A stretch of 64,000 nucleotides of DNA from Nitrososphaerota archaeon (GCA_009889515.1 WUQR01000139.1:558001-622000), one strand, 5' to 3'. Numbered from the stretch's first letter, positions 25,840 through 34,869 are shown. The notes: generated by a model from the sequence alone, not told the origin. A program made the numbers and translations.

Positions 25840-26949
25840 TTGTCGATAAGCTGCGCTCTCTGCTCAGGCGGGCTCCCGGTCTCGAGGGGGTTGAAGGTCT
25901 GCGTCAGATGTTTGAGGGAGAGGCCTGAGGAGGCCCTTGAGATAGCGATGCAGGGGCATCTTCTGAGTAGGAGACGGTTCGGGCTACCCCCCACTCCTCC
26001 GAAGACTCGAGGAGGCATACCCTGCAGCCTCTGCGCAGCGGGATGCATCATTGGTGAGGGCGAGGTCGGCTACTGCGGAATACGTGGAAACCGCGGAGGC
26101 AAGATGTATACGCTGGCCCCGCATGGAAAGGCCCTCCTCCACTACTATCTCGACCCACACGTAACCAATTGTTGCAACGCATACTTCTGCCCAGCCGGGA
26201 CAGGGGCTGGCTATCCAAAATACGCGTGTAGGATCGGCCCAGAGCTTGGATACTACAACCTCGCCCTATTCTTCTATGGCTGCGGCCTGAACTGTCTCTT
26301 CTGCCAGAACTGGTCACATAAAAACGTGCAGGAGGCGCCACACGTGTCCGTGGAAGAGATTGTCAACCTAACGCTATCGAACGATAGAATCTCCTGCTGG
26401 TGCTGGTTCGGCGGCTCGCCCGAGCCTCAACTCCCCTTCGCAATAGAGGCCTCTAGGAGGGTTCATGAGGAGAAACCAGCTGGAAGAGTGTTGAGGATTT
26501 GCTATGAGTGGAATGGAGACGGCAACCCATCCCTAGTTAGGAGGGCTGTCGAGACAGTCTTGGAGAGCGGCGGGAATGTCAAATTCGACCTCAAAGCCTT
26601 CAACCCCAACATCCACAAAGCACTAACAGGCCTCGACAACAAGAGGATACTGGAAAACTTTGAAATGGTCCACCGATCCTTCTACGATAAGAGGCCTGAC
26701 CTACCGGTCTTGGCTGCAACAACGTTGCTTGTCCCAGGCTATGTTGACGCCGCAGAGGTCTCGGCCATTGCCGAGTTCATAGCCTCCCTCGACGAGACCA
26801 TACCCTACAGCCTCCTAGTCTTCTACCCCCACTTCATGATGGACGACCTACCGATAACCCCTTGGAAGCAGGTCATAGAGTGCTATAGAGCGGCGACAAG
26901 ACATCTAAAAAGGGTTGAGATTGGCAACATACATCTCCTAACAATATAG
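25840..26949 (+). CDS. AmmeMemoRadiSam-type radical SAM enzyme (PflA-like)
   Basis: A 369-residue radical SAM protein. The cluster motif is CGLNCLFCQNW (C148, C152, C155), preceded by NLALFFYGC, the signature of the AmmeMemoRadiSam radical SAM component. An N-terminal extension carries further cysteines (C5, C8, C21, C24, C62, C65, C69, C79), probably zinc ribbons. The usual partners, an AMMECR1-domain protein and a Memo-like protein, are not in this window. The reaction is unknown; by homology it may be an activase or modify a protein or nucleotide. Confidence 0.88.
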   Translation: MSISCALCSGGLPVSRGLKVCVRCLRERPEEALEIAMQGHLLSRRRFGLPPTPPKTRGGIPCSLCAAGCIIGEGEVGYCGIRGNRGGKMYTLAPHGKALLHYYLDPHVTNCCNAYFCPAGTGAGYPKYACRIGPELGYYNLALFFYGCGLNCLFCQNWSHKNVQEAPHVSVEEIVNLTLSNDRISCWCWFGGSPEPQLPFAIEASRRVHEEKPAGRVLRICYEWNGDGNPSLVRRAVETVLESGGNVKFDLKAFNPNIHKALTGLDNKRILENFEMVHRSFYDKRPDLPVLAATTLLVPGYVDAAEVSAIAEFIASLDETIPYSLLVFYPHFMMDDLPITPWKQVIECYRAATRHLKRVEIGNIHLLTI

Positions 26950-27009
26950 CCAGCTGCCCCGCCAAAAACGCATATATCAGCCCTAATTCATCATTCACCC
27001 CCGCGAAAG

Positions 27010-27630
27010 TTGAAAAGCTACTACGAGATATCAACAAGCAGGTTTCCCAGCAAATATTGGCACAGAAGAATTGTCAAAGCAACTAAAAGCATGATTAATG
27101 GGTATAAAATCTCTGAGCCGGCTCTTGATTTAGGGTGCGGAGACGGTGTCAGAGTACGGATGATACTCGGAGACTCGGTGGAAATACATGGCGTGGACAT
27201 TGACCCCGAGATGGTTGAGTTCGCTAAAAAGAGGTTAGACAAAGTATATCTAGGTAGCATCGAGGACCCGCCCACAGAGATTCTCAACAGGCAGTATGGA
27301 ACAATTGTATTAATGGAGAGTCTCGAACATGTAAACAACCCTGAAAGAGTCCTGGACATTGCAGAGAAATTACTGACAGAGAATGGGTTATTGATAGTCA
27401 TAGTGCCCCTAGAGACGCTGCTATTCAGAGTTATCTGGTGGTTGTGGACGCGCTCGTGGGGGAGGAGGTGGAAGAATACCCATCTATTCAAGTTTAAGTC
27501 TGAACGGCAGCTATTCTCAATCTTGGAGAAAAGGTTCAAGGTAGTCGAGCATAAAAAGACGAACCTTGGCTGCATAATCATAACAATCTGTAGTAAGAAA
27601 GACGTTGTGGAAACACGGCCCCCTCTTTGA
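27010..27630 (+). CDS. Class I SAM-dependent methyltransferase, A+T-rich gene
   Basis: A 206-residue methyltransferase with motif I LDLGCGDGVRVRM near residue 38, GVDIDPEMVEFA as motif II and IVLMESLEHVNNPE (motif IV), then a hydrophobic VIWWLW segment as in methyltransferase-11 enzymes of lipid or sugar modification clusters. Codon use and base composition are visibly richer in A and T than the neighbours, and it stands alone beside a tRNA gene, so transfer is possible. The start is TTG. Substrate unknown. Confidence 0.8.
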   Translation: MKSYYEISTSRFPSKYWHRRIVKATKSMINGYKISEPALDLGCGDGVRVRMILGDSVEIHGVDIDPEMVEFAKKRLDKVYLGSIEDPPTEILNRQYGTIVLMESLEHVNNPERVLDIAEKLLTENGLLIVIVPLETLLFRVIWWLWTRSWGRRWKNTHLFKFKSERQLFSILEKRFKVVEHKKTNLGCIIITICSKKDVVETRPPL

Positions 27631-27809
27631 ATGCAACCTAAATAAAATTCAGTATATGCGTGTTGTGGTCAATTTTATGCAAATAAGCGCGCCCTTCTTT
27701 TCGTAGATTTTTCATAATCCATTTAATGCCTCTTCAAAACGCATTGGCAGCTCTAAAAATGGTTGCTCTATACTTCAGACATATGTGTGGGGGTAAGAGC
27801 TTGAATTGT

Positions 27810-27882
27810 AGCGGGGGGTGGATTTGAACCACCGATCTCCGGGTTATGAGCCCGGCGGGATTCCTGGCTACCCTACCCCGCT
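27810..27882 (-). tRNA. Initiator tRNA-Met (CAT)
   Basis: The minus strand folds as a full cloverleaf of 73 bases: acceptor AGCGGGG paired with CCCCGCT, D arm GGGT...TCCC, anticodon stem CCGGG/CCCGG with loop CTCATAA, T arm GGTGG TTCAAAT CCACC. The CAT anticodon, A1:U72 pair and G-C-rich anticodon stem identify the archaeal initiator rather than elongator Met or Ile2. No intron and no encoded CCA. Confidence 0.95.
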
Positions 27883-27904
27883 TCGCTGTGAAGATGTATG
27901 TCCG

Positions 27905-27914
27905 ATAATTTAAG
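27905..27914 (-). promoter_or_regulatory. TATA box of initiator tRNA-Met
   Basis: CTTAAATTAT on the minus strand is centred about 27 bases before the tRNA 5' end, the standard archaeal TATA distance. It overlaps the stop codon end of the gene at 27910-28758. Confidence 0.6.
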
Positions 27915-28758
27915 TTTCAGAGGGGGTTGGGGGGTGGGCTGGAGGCTTATCGGGCCTTCCTTGAAGCCATCTAAGCTCTTTTTCAGTCCAAGCCTCAAGC
28001 CCTTCTTCGAGTCCTAGCGGGACTATGTATTTTTGCACGAATCCTATGTGTTGTTTGACGTGCTCTTCTACTTCGCTCGCTGGTAGGGGTTTTTGTTGGT
28101 AGAGTCTTAGTAGGGTTTGTAGGGGGGTGAACCTGTAGGGGAGGACGGTGTATAGTATCCTCGTGAGCGTCTTTTTCTGGAGGTGTTTCTTGAGGCTGAC
28201 AGCGGCTCCTGGGTCGCAGATGCATGCGGAAGACTTGAACCTGCCCGCCTCCCTCAGAATGAACTCAACCTCCTCTTCGAGCTTGCTTTTACCGAATTCA
28301 ACCATCTCCTCTACTATGCTCAGCCACTGCTCTAGGCTCACCGTCTTAGTAACCGAGTCTCGCAGTATGAGCGAAGGCAGCTCTAGGGTAGCCCGTATCT
28401 CTTCATCGGTGGGGTTAGGTGAATAGCAAATAATCTCCCTCCCCGCCGAGACCCTGGGCAGGAGTCTGAGAAAGGTCTCATGACCCCTAATAAGCGATGT
28501 GAGGTAGCTCTCAGACAGCCCCGAGCCTGTTTTTGCCCCCTCAATAAAGCCTTCGACGTCTCCGGTCTCGGCTAGCTTGGTGACGTGTCGTTGGAGGCAT
28601 CGGGGCAGGTTGAGGAATATCGCCTCATACTCGCCCGCACCGATCAACGTGATTGCTTCGAAGTCGGCTCGTCTGAGGGGCGGTTTTACGACGAGGTCTA
28701 TGCCTCCCCACACGCCCACATAATCTTGTCTCTCCGAATTTTTAAAGGGTGTTGTCAA
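27910..28758 (-). CDS. Hypothetical protein coupled to a site-2 protease gene
   Basis: I do not recognise this 282-residue protein. The first half is alpha/beta (GVWGGIDLVVK, ITLIGAGEYEAIFLNL), the second mostly helical, with a charged segment at about 160-185 and a proline-rich tail (PDKPPAHPPTP). No signal peptide or membrane helix is visible. Its ATG lies eight bases after the stop of the site-2 protease gene on the same strand, so it is almost certainly co-transcribed and could be a partner, regulator or unrelated passenger. Confidence 0.7.
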   Translation of the reverse strand: MTTPFKNSERQDYVGVWGGIDLVVKPPLRRADFEAITLIGAGEYEAIFLNLPRCLQRHVTKLAETGDVEGFIEGAKTGSGLSESYLTSLIRGHETFLRLLPRVSAGREIICYSPNPTDEEIRATLELPSLILRDSVTKTVSLEQWLSIVEEMVEFGKSKLEEEVEFILREAGRFKSSACICDPGAAVSLKKHLQKKTLTRILYTVLPYRFTPLQTLLRLYQQKPLPASEVEEHVKQHIGFVQKYIVPLGLEEGLEAWTEKELRWLQGRPDKPPAHPPTPSET

Positions 28759-28766
28759 CGGGCCAT

Positions 28767-30032
28767 TCAGACCAATAGTGCGAGGTATGGTATCATAAAG
28801 AGGGAGAGGACTAGCCCAACCAGAGCGAGGCTAACTGCTAGGGTGGCAGCCCTAACGCCCTTCTCTCCTATCGACGCGCCGAGTAATGTGGACAGTGTCC
28901 TTCTAAATATCTGTCCTCCGTCCAGTGGGTAGATGGGTAGTGCGTTGAAGATACCTACGTTGAAGTTTACGAACCATATCCAGTAGAGCATGTTCGCTAT
29001 GACCGGATATGAGCTGCCTAGTATCGGGTGTGTGTATAGGCCCGATACTGTGAAGCAGCGTGGTGAGGGTGCTGTGGAGTCAATGCATATCTGGGCCTCG
29101 GAGAAGGGGTGGAGAGAGTTTGGAAATGTTGGTGGGAGGAGGTAGATGAGGGGGTTCGCGATGCTGGCTGATTTGTATCTCTCCAAGTAGTCAGAGGCCC
29201 ACTCCTGCATCTCTGCATTCGCTAATCTCACACCAATCATCGGCCTCCCAGCCCCCAGTTCAGCAACACCAACAGTGAGTCTAAGAACCCCTACATCTTT
29301 CCTTATAACCTCGAGGCTTATCGAACCACCGTAGCCCGCTGAGTTAATGGCCTCTGATAGGACCGAGAGGCTGGTTACTGGACGGCCGTTGACGCTGGCT
29401 ATGATGTCGCCTTGCTGGAGTCCCGCCGCCTCTGCGGGAGAATTTCTGATGACCTCCTCAACAGTTATCATGGTTATAGGGTGTAACCCGTTGGTTGCTG
29501 CAATAAGCAGCCCAAGCGAGAGTATAGCTATCAGGATGTTTGACGCGGGTCCACCCGCAAGTATTCTTACGACATCCCTTCCCCTACCCTTTTTCATCTC
29601 CTCCTCATCCGTCTCAACAAATGCACCTATAGGCAGGACAGCCAAGAATATGAGACCGCTCGACTTCACATTATACCCGAGCTTGCGCGCCAAGACTCCA
29701 TGGGCGCCTTCATGAATTATTAGAGCCACCACGAGCCCAAGCCAGCCGTAAATGATGGGGAGGTAGGGGTTGAGTCCCGGTATGAGTAGGAGGCTCTGGG
29801 GTCCGGCCTCCCGCTGAGCCTCCTGAACCTCGGGCCTGCTCAGGAGGGCTTGGAGTGACAATAGAAGCAGGAACAGGCCGGCCCCCGCTATCGCGGGGAT
29901 TAGAGCAATCGATGACCAGCTGAAAAAGCCTACAACTCTGTACTTGGCGAGCCTATCGAAGAGGGCTGAAAATGATTGAGACTTGACGAGTATGAACGGT
30001 GGCTTAAACTCGACCTCCACTCGCCTGCCCAA
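28767..30032 (-). CDS. Site-2 protease (M50) with PDZ domain
   Basis: A 421-residue intramembrane zinc metalloprotease. The zinc motif is HEGAH (107-111) in a membrane helix; the third ligand lies in PLDGGQIF near residue 370. A PDZ domain (about 190-257, EEVIRNSPAEAAGLQQGDII) sits between the two halves and would screen substrates after a first cut. Several further hydrophobic helices are present. In bacteria such proteases release membrane-bound regulators; the archaeal substrates are largely unknown. The downstream gene at 27910 is part of the same transcript. Confidence 0.92.
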   Translation of the reverse strand: MGRRVEVEFKPPFILVKSQSFSALFDRLAKYRVVGFFSWSSIALIPAIAGAGLFLLLLSLQALLSRPEVQEAQREAGPQSLLLIPGLNPYLPIIYGWLGLVVALIIHEGAHGVLARKLGYNVKSSGLIFLAVLPIGAFVETDEEEMKKGRGRDVVRILAGGPASNILIAILSLGLLIAATNGLHPITMITVEEVIRNSPAEAAGLQQGDIIASVNGRPVTSLSVLSEAINSAGYGGSISLEVIRKDVGVLRLTVGVAELGAGRPMIGVRLANAEMQEWASDYLERYKSASIANPLIYLLPPTFPNSLHPFSEAQICIDSTAPSPRCFTVSGLYTHPILGSSYPVIANMLYWIWFVNFNVGIFNALPIYPLDGGQIFRRTLSTLLGASIGEKGVRAATLAVSLALVGLVLSLFMIPYLALLV

Positions 30033-30188
30033 CTTCTCTTTTCCTCTCTTTCCTGCCGCCTTAATTTCAGTGGGTCGTATTTATAGGAATGCCATAGTCT
30101 CAGGCTAAGCGCCTAAAACCATCGGAGGGATTCACACATCTCTTGGGCTGGAAAGATTCTAATTGGACTTTCTTGGGGATGGTGTTAG

Positions 30189-30935
30189 ATGGCGCTGGTG
30201 GCTGTTGTTATCCCGACTTATAATGAGGCTGCGAACATAGGGAGGGTGCTCGAATCACTGGAGTCCATGTCCAGTTTTGTGGACTTTGACATTCATGTGT
30301 TGGTTGTTGATGATGGCAGTGTGGATGGCACGGTTGAGATCGTGGAGGATTTTGGGAGAAGGTTTGGGAATGTCTCCGTCATGAGGCGGCCTGGCAAACT
30401 GGGTCTGGGCTCCGCATATGTGGATGGCTTTAGATGGTGCCTGAAGAATCTAGGCGACTTCGTGGCAGCTGTCGAGATGGATGCTGATGGGAGCCATGAT
30501 CCGGGCCAGCTTCCCAGGCTAGTTGAGCCGATACTTGAGGGTAGGGCCCAAGTTGTGGTGGGTTCAAGATATATTCGTGGTGGAGGGTGGAGGGGTGGAA
30601 GTGTTTGGAGAAAGCTGATCAGCCGGGGTGCAAACCTGCTAGTCAGGCTTACTGTAGGGTTAAAGGTGAAGGACGCCACGAGCGGCTACAGAGCCATCTC
30701 CAGAAAAGTGTTGGAAGAGGCCTTCACAGAGGATAGGAAATACGAGTCAGGGTACATCTTTCAGGTGGAGACCCTCCACCAATACCACCTCTTGGGCTAC
30801 AAGATCATCGAGGCTCCAATAGACTTCTACGAGAGGGCTGGGGGGAAGAGCAAGCTGGGGGTAGGGGAGCTTGCAAGCTTCGCTTGGTGGTGTTTTAGGC
30901 AGCTGGGGAAAAGAATCTTGAGAAGAACTACCTGA
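30189..30935 (+). CDS. Dolichol-phosphate mannosyltransferase-like glycosyltransferase (GT2)
   Basis: A 248-residue family 2 glycosyltransferase that moves a sugar from GDP/UDP-sugar to dolichol phosphate on the cytoplasmic side of the membrane. It shows VVIPTYNEAANIG at the N-terminus, VVDDGSVDGT (39-48), the metal-binding DAD (98-100) in VEMDADGSHDP, and KDATSGYRAISR, all typical of the DPM1 type without membrane helices. It would supply lipid-linked sugar for protein N-glycosylation or lipids. The 3' end overlaps the facing small membrane gene by eight bases. Confidence 0.9.
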   Translation: MALVAVVIPTYNEAANIGRVLESLESMSSFVDFDIHVLVVDDGSVDGTVEIVEDFGRRFGNVSVMRRPGKLGLGSAYVDGFRWCLKNLGDFVAAVEMDADGSHDPGQLPRLVEPILEGRAQVVVGSRYIRGGGWRGGSVWRKLISRGANLLVRLTVGLKVKDATSGYRAISRKVLEEAFTEDRKYESGYIFQVETLHQYHLLGYKIIEAPIDFYERAGGKSKLGVGELASFAWWCFRQLGKRILRRTT

Positions 30936-31218
30936 TAGCTCCTATAATTAGGCCTAAGAGCAATCCCACTGCTATAGCGGGATACCTTGCGAGTAGTGAT
31001 AGAAACTCCAATATCAGGCTCGCCAAGGGGCCAAAGAGTGATGCAACTGCTGTGGGAGATATGAGGCCTGCGATTGTGAATCCGAAAAAGAACAGTATTA
31101 TTAACGCGAATATGATGAGTAGCAGGCCCTTAACTGCCCTAGCAACGCCGAGCCCTATGAGCGCCCCGGCCAGCAGCAGAACTACGTTAACCAGCAGCCC
31201 CTCTACACTAATGTCCAT
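30928..31218 (-). CDS. Small multi-helix membrane protein
   Basis: A 96-residue, highly hydrophobic protein with three likely membrane helices (about 8-25, 29-52 and 72-94). The family is not recognised. It faces the DPM1-like gene and overlaps its last eight bases. Composition alone supports an integral membrane protein. Confidence 0.6.
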   Translation of the reverse strand: MDISVEGLLVNVVLLLAGALIGLGVARAVKGLLLIIFALIILFFFGFTIAGLISPTAVASLFGPLASLILEFLSLLARYPAIAVGLLLGLIIGAIR

Positions 31219-31327
31219 GGCTACATATCGTCTATGCGAGAGATACTTATGCTTTACACATGACTTCGAGGCTGATACACTTCTAAAGCAGTGGGAATAG
31301 GGTTTTTTACCAGCCTAAGCATCTAGA

Positions 31328-32452
31328 GTGTCAATAAACGACTTGATACTCGGCCCTGAATCCTACGGAGATAGGCTCGAAGCAATTAACAACATAGTTA
31401 GAGCACACCTTCCTGTCCGCGAGGCAGTCTATGTTGAAGGTGTCTTGACATTCAAGATAATGACGAGGGAAATTAAGGAAAGCTTCAAGAAAATATACTC
31501 GGAGCTTTCCCGCATAGGCTTTGTCCCCGTCGCCCAAGATATCGAGGGTGAAGTATTGTTAAAGGTCTATCCCTACACCGCACCGGAGAGGCGTAGGAGC
31601 AGGTGGCCGCTAGTCCTATTTATCATCACTGTCTTCACGGTATTCATAGATGGTGTGATAAGGTCGGGTGGGATTGGTGCCTTCCCAGCCGGGCCCAGAT
31701 TTTGGGAGGCGGTCGCCTACACTGTCGGCGTCCTCTCAATAATAGGAATACACGAGCTTGGGCACAAGATCTCTGCGTGGCAAGATAGGATCGATTCCAG
31801 CTTGCCCTATTTTATACCGGGCATTCCCGGTGTCATGCCGACGTTCGGGGCTATAATATTCCAGCGTGGGCCGATACGGAATAGGGACGACTTGTTTGAC
31901 TTGGGTGTAAGTGGGCCCATAGCCGGTTTTCTTGCGAGCCTGGTCGTTATGGTGTTTGCATTCCAGCAGGCTGAGTGGGTTGAGAGGAGGGTTGTCGAGG
32001 AGCTGGTCCGGCGGGGCGAGGTCTCCCTCCTACCCTCCCCCCTCATCTTCAACCTAGCCAACAACATTTTCTCACCAGGCAATCTCGTCCCCATATTCCC
32101 CGCTGTGGGATTCGCCGCATGGCTAGGAATGGTGGTGACCAGCCTGAACCTCCTGCCCGTTTGGCAGCTGGACGGAGGTAGGATATTCAGAAGCCTCACA
32201 AGCTTCAAGCGTTACAGGCTACTCTCCTTCATCTCGGTCGGAATATTATTCTTGACAGGCTACTACTATCTATCACTCCTACTACTCTTCTTCCTGATGA
32301 CGCCGATAGATTTTGCGCCGCTGGACATGGTTTCACCCCTCTCAAAGTTCAGAAAAATTTCATTCATAGGTGTAGTTCTGATGCTGGTTGTTACGTTTGT
32401 TATCCTTCCTGGGCCTCTCCTAGGACTCCTCTCTCCACTGCTACGCTTCTAG
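31328..32452 (+). CDS. Site-2 protease (M50) with N-terminal soluble domain
   Basis: A second intramembrane metalloprotease, 374 residues. The first 90 residues form a soluble alpha/beta domain ending before the first membrane helix (about 93-110). The zinc motif is HELGH (142-146), and QLDGGRIF near residue 283 provides the third ligand. It has no PDZ domain, unlike the protease at 28767; the layout resembles the plant EGY/cyanobacterial type. The GTG start is preceded by TTTTTTACC, suggesting a short or absent leader. It overlaps the facing LarA-like gene by four bases. Confidence 0.9.
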   Translation: MSINDLILGPESYGDRLEAINNIVRAHLPVREAVYVEGVLTFKIMTREIKESFKKIYSELSRIGFVPVAQDIEGEVLLKVYPYTAPERRRSRWPLVLFIITVFTVFIDGVIRSGGIGAFPAGPRFWEAVAYTVGVLSIIGIHELGHKISAWQDRIDSSLPYFIPGIPGVMPTFGAIIFQRGPIRNRDDLFDLGVSGPIAGFLASLVVMVFAFQQAEWVERRVVEELVRRGEVSLLPSPLIFNLANNIFSPGNLVPIFPAVGFAAWLGMVVTSLNLLPVWQLDGGRIFRSLTSFKRYRLLSFISVGILFLTGYYYLSLLLLFFLMTPIDFAPLDMVSPLSKFRKISFIGVVLMLVVTFVILPGPLLGLLSPLLRF

Positions 32453-33459
32453 CCCGTTGCCACCATCCCTGGGTCGATGTGTAGGCCTTCTCTGACTAGC
32501 AGCATTCTGTGCCCCCGTCCATGAAGCCTTAGTATCTGGGCAAACCCCTCCTGCACTGTCTCGAACGTCTTGATGCCTATAAGTAGCTTGGCAAGGCTGC
32601 GGGGAAGGGAGGTTACCATGTAGGTTCTGTAGCTTCGAAGAGCGGTCGCTAGCCCCGCAGCTATGAGTTTGTATGGATCGGCATCAGGGCTTAGCTCGCC
32701 TTCTAGATCAGGCTTTAGGCTCTCATAGAGTTGACGTACAAACTCAGGTGGCCCCAGCCCCTCTTTACACTCTGAGACCGCGAGTATTGTCGTCTCATCC
32801 CCGCAGGCCGATGATGAGAGGATGATGGACTGGGCTGCTAGGTAGAGGGTGGAGTCTAGGGGTGCCTTACCGGGCGAGACTATGACCGAGTCGAACACGG
32901 GGGGCTTATGGTCTGGCCTGGGGTTTTGTGTCCAGATTCCGTGAATCGAGCCGTCGATGCTGTAAGAAATCTCCACAGGAAAGAGATTGATTCGAAAAGG
33001 ATCGAGGCCGCTGATTCCGTGGATTTTGAATAGCCATGCGAGATATTCATTCGTGCTTGTGGCGACTCGGCTTAGGAGCAGCCTCGAAGTGAGAGGATAA
33101 ATGAAGGTGGCTGATTCTAGGTTTGAAGTTTCATCTGCGAACTCCTTCAACGGCGCGAGTGGAGGCTTCTTCTCCAAGCTCTCAAGCTCTGCGACAGCCT
33201 CGCCTACTCTCTCAATCCCAAGTCGCCAAGATGAGACGTAGGCGATCTTACAAGTCTCAGCCAACCTCGCGAGCAGTGTTTTATAAGCGGTGGGTGTAGG
33301 AAGGTAGTCGATGAATACACAGGGCGTGTCAGGTATGGCTGAGACTCTAGATAATACTTCTTCGTAGGTTAGAGGGGTTGGACTGGGGGTTGTGACTGAT
33401 AGTTCGGGTGGGGCTTCGAAGAAGACCTCGGTGCTGCCCCACGGGATCCAATACTCCAT
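32449..33459 (-). CDS. LarA-like (DUF2088) protein, divergent and shortened
   Basis: LarA enzymes use a nickel-pincer nucleotide for racemisation or epimerisation. The 336-residue protein keeps the N-terminal IPWGSTEVFFEAP strand and, near residue 190-245, DSVIVSPGKAPLDSTLYLAAQ and ILAVSECKEGLGP, both typical of the LarA C-terminal domain. It is about 85 residues short of usual. The DxTRPxP-like motif reads IDYLPTPTAY, and I do not see the histidines or lysine that hold the pincer cofactor, so lactate racemase activity is unlikely. It is the last gene of the gnd operon, six bases after gnd, and may act on a sugar acid or lactone; that is speculation. Confidence 0.65.
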   Translation of the reverse strand: MEYWIPWGSTEVFFEAPPELSVTTPSPTPLTYEEVLSRVSAIPDTPCVFIDYLPTPTAYKTLLARLAETCKIAYVSSWRLGIERVGEAVAELESLEKKPPLAPLKEFADETSNLESATFIYPLTSRLLLSRVATSTNEYLAWLFKIHGISGLDPFRINLFPVEISYSIDGSIHGIWTQNPRPDHKPPVFDSVIVSPGKAPLDSTLYLAAQSIILSSSACGDETTILAVSECKEGLGPPEFVRQLYESLKPDLEGELSPDADPYKLIAAGLATALRSYRTYMVTSLPRSLAKLLIGIKTFETVQEGFAQILRLHGRGHRMLLVREGLHIDPGMVATG

Positions 33460-33465
33460 CCCTTA

Positions 33466-34866
33466 TCACTCACTGCTGCGTCCCCAGTCTGAGTGGAAGT
33501 AGCCCTCCCTGTCCACTCTTTTGAACATGTGTCCGCCGAAATAGTCTCTGATTCCCTGTATCAGGTTTGCGGGCAGCCTATCTGACCTTAGGGAGAGGTA
33601 GTATGAGAGGGCGCTCATGGAGGCTGGGGTGGGGATTCTCATCCTAGATGCGTTTGTGATGAATTGGAGCCATTGGGGCATCAGCTCCTCAAGCTGGGGT
33701 ATGATTTTATCGAAAGCAACAGCCGTAGGCTCGCCAGGGGTCCATGAAAGCTCCTTGTAGAGCTCCTCAACGATTCTGGACCTTATTATGCAGCCTGCCC
33801 GCCATACTCTGAGGGCCTCTGAAACCCTGAAGCCATAGTTCCGCGCCCCAGCCTGGAGGAGTGATATGCCTTGGATATAGGAGAGGAGTGTGGTGGCGAG
33901 TAGCGAGTTCTTAGCCGCTTCCACGGCCTCTCCCACATTCCTATCCCCGTTAAATCCAGCTTCCTGCGCGGGCCTCCTGAGTGTACGGAGGGTCGTGAGG
34001 GTCCTCTCATCCACTGCGGCGGCTATGGTGGGGGCTGAGACTCCCAGCTCCATGGCGGCCTCGACCGCCCACCTGCCTGTACCCTTCTGCTCAGCCTCAT
34101 CTAGGATTAGCTCGACCAGTGGCTTGCCAGTTTCAGGGTCGATGTATCTGAGAACCCTGGCCGCCGCCTCAAGTAGAAATGAGCGGAGCACGCCCTTCCC
34201 CCACTCCTCAAAGACCGAGCCCACCTCCCCGCTCGATAGGCCTACACCCCTCAAGAGATAGTCGTAGACCTCGGCTATCGCCTGCATTATAGCATATTCA
34301 ATCCCGTTGTGTACAATCTTGACGAAGTGTCCGGCCCCGCCCTCGCCGAAGTAGCTGACGCACTTGGAGTTCTCGAAGACAGCTGCGGCGCGCCCTATCT
34401 TATTCTCGGCCTCGATGTAGGCGGAGAAATCTCCTCCGAACATCATGGAGGGGCCCTTTAACGCTCCCTCCTCGCCACCACTCACACCCACTCCCAGAAA
34501 TCTTATACCCCTGCCGCTAAGCTCGGCGAATCTCCTGTCAGAGTCCCTGTAATGAGAGTTGCCACAGTCAATGATGATGTCGCCCTTCTCAAGCATGTGT
34601 GTTAAGGTCTCGACCACCTCGTCAACCGGCTTCCCAGCCTTCACGAATAAAACGATCATCCTAGGCCTTGAGAGGGAATCTACAAACTCCTTGAGATCGG
34701 TGAAGCCCTGTATCCTCTTTCCCTTGGCTTTGCCTTGGAGAAACTGTGTTGTTTTCTCGGCAGTCCTGTTGTAGACGGCTACGGTGAGGCCTCTGCTCTC
34801 GAGGTTGAGGGCGAACGCCTCACCCATCACGCCCAGGCCGTAAACTCCTACATCGAGTCCATTCAT
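33466..34866 (-). CDS. gnd: 6-phosphogluconate dehydrogenase (decarboxylating)
   Basis: This enzyme oxidises 6-phosphogluconate to ribulose 5-phosphate and CO2. The 466-residue protein has the N-terminal dinucleotide motif VYGLGVMGEAFALNL, the catalytic VKIVHNGIEYAIMQ with lysine and asparagine, and a C-terminal RDYFGGH tail that closes over a neighbouring subunit. VYNRTAEKT after the second strand has the Arg typical of NADP preference. It lies between an ArsC/Spx-like gene and a LarA-like gene, three and six bases away, in the fgd operon. The oxidative pentose phosphate pathway is rare in Archaea. Confidence 0.95.
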   Translation of the reverse strand: MNGLDVGVYGLGVMGEAFALNLESRGLTVAVYNRTAEKTTQFLQGKAKGKRIQGFTDLKEFVDSLSRPRMIVLFVKAGKPVDEVVETLTHMLEKGDIIIDCGNSHYRDSDRRFAELSGRGIRFLGVGVSGGEEGALKGPSMMFGGDFSAYIEAENKIGRAAAVFENSKCVSYFGEGGAGHFVKIVHNGIEYAIMQAIAEVYDYLLRGVGLSSGEVGSVFEEWGKGVLRSFLLEAAARVLRYIDPETGKPLVELILDEAEQKGTGRWAVEAAMELGVSAPTIAAAVDERTLTTLRTLRRPAQEAGFNGDRNVGEAVEAAKNSLLATTLLSYIQGISLLQAGARNYGFRVSEALRVWRAGCIIRSRIVEELYKELSWTPGEPTAVAFDKIIPQLEELMPQWLQFITNASRMRIPTPASMSALSYYLSLRSDRLPANLIQGIRDYFGGHMFKRVDREGYFHSDWGRSSE

Positions 34867-34869
34867 TCC

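Noticed and set aside
27910-28758. TraB or erythromycin-esterase-like assignment for the unknown protein
   Set aside because: The GAGEYEAIFLN segment is only vaguely similar and none of the conserved His/Glu motifs is present.
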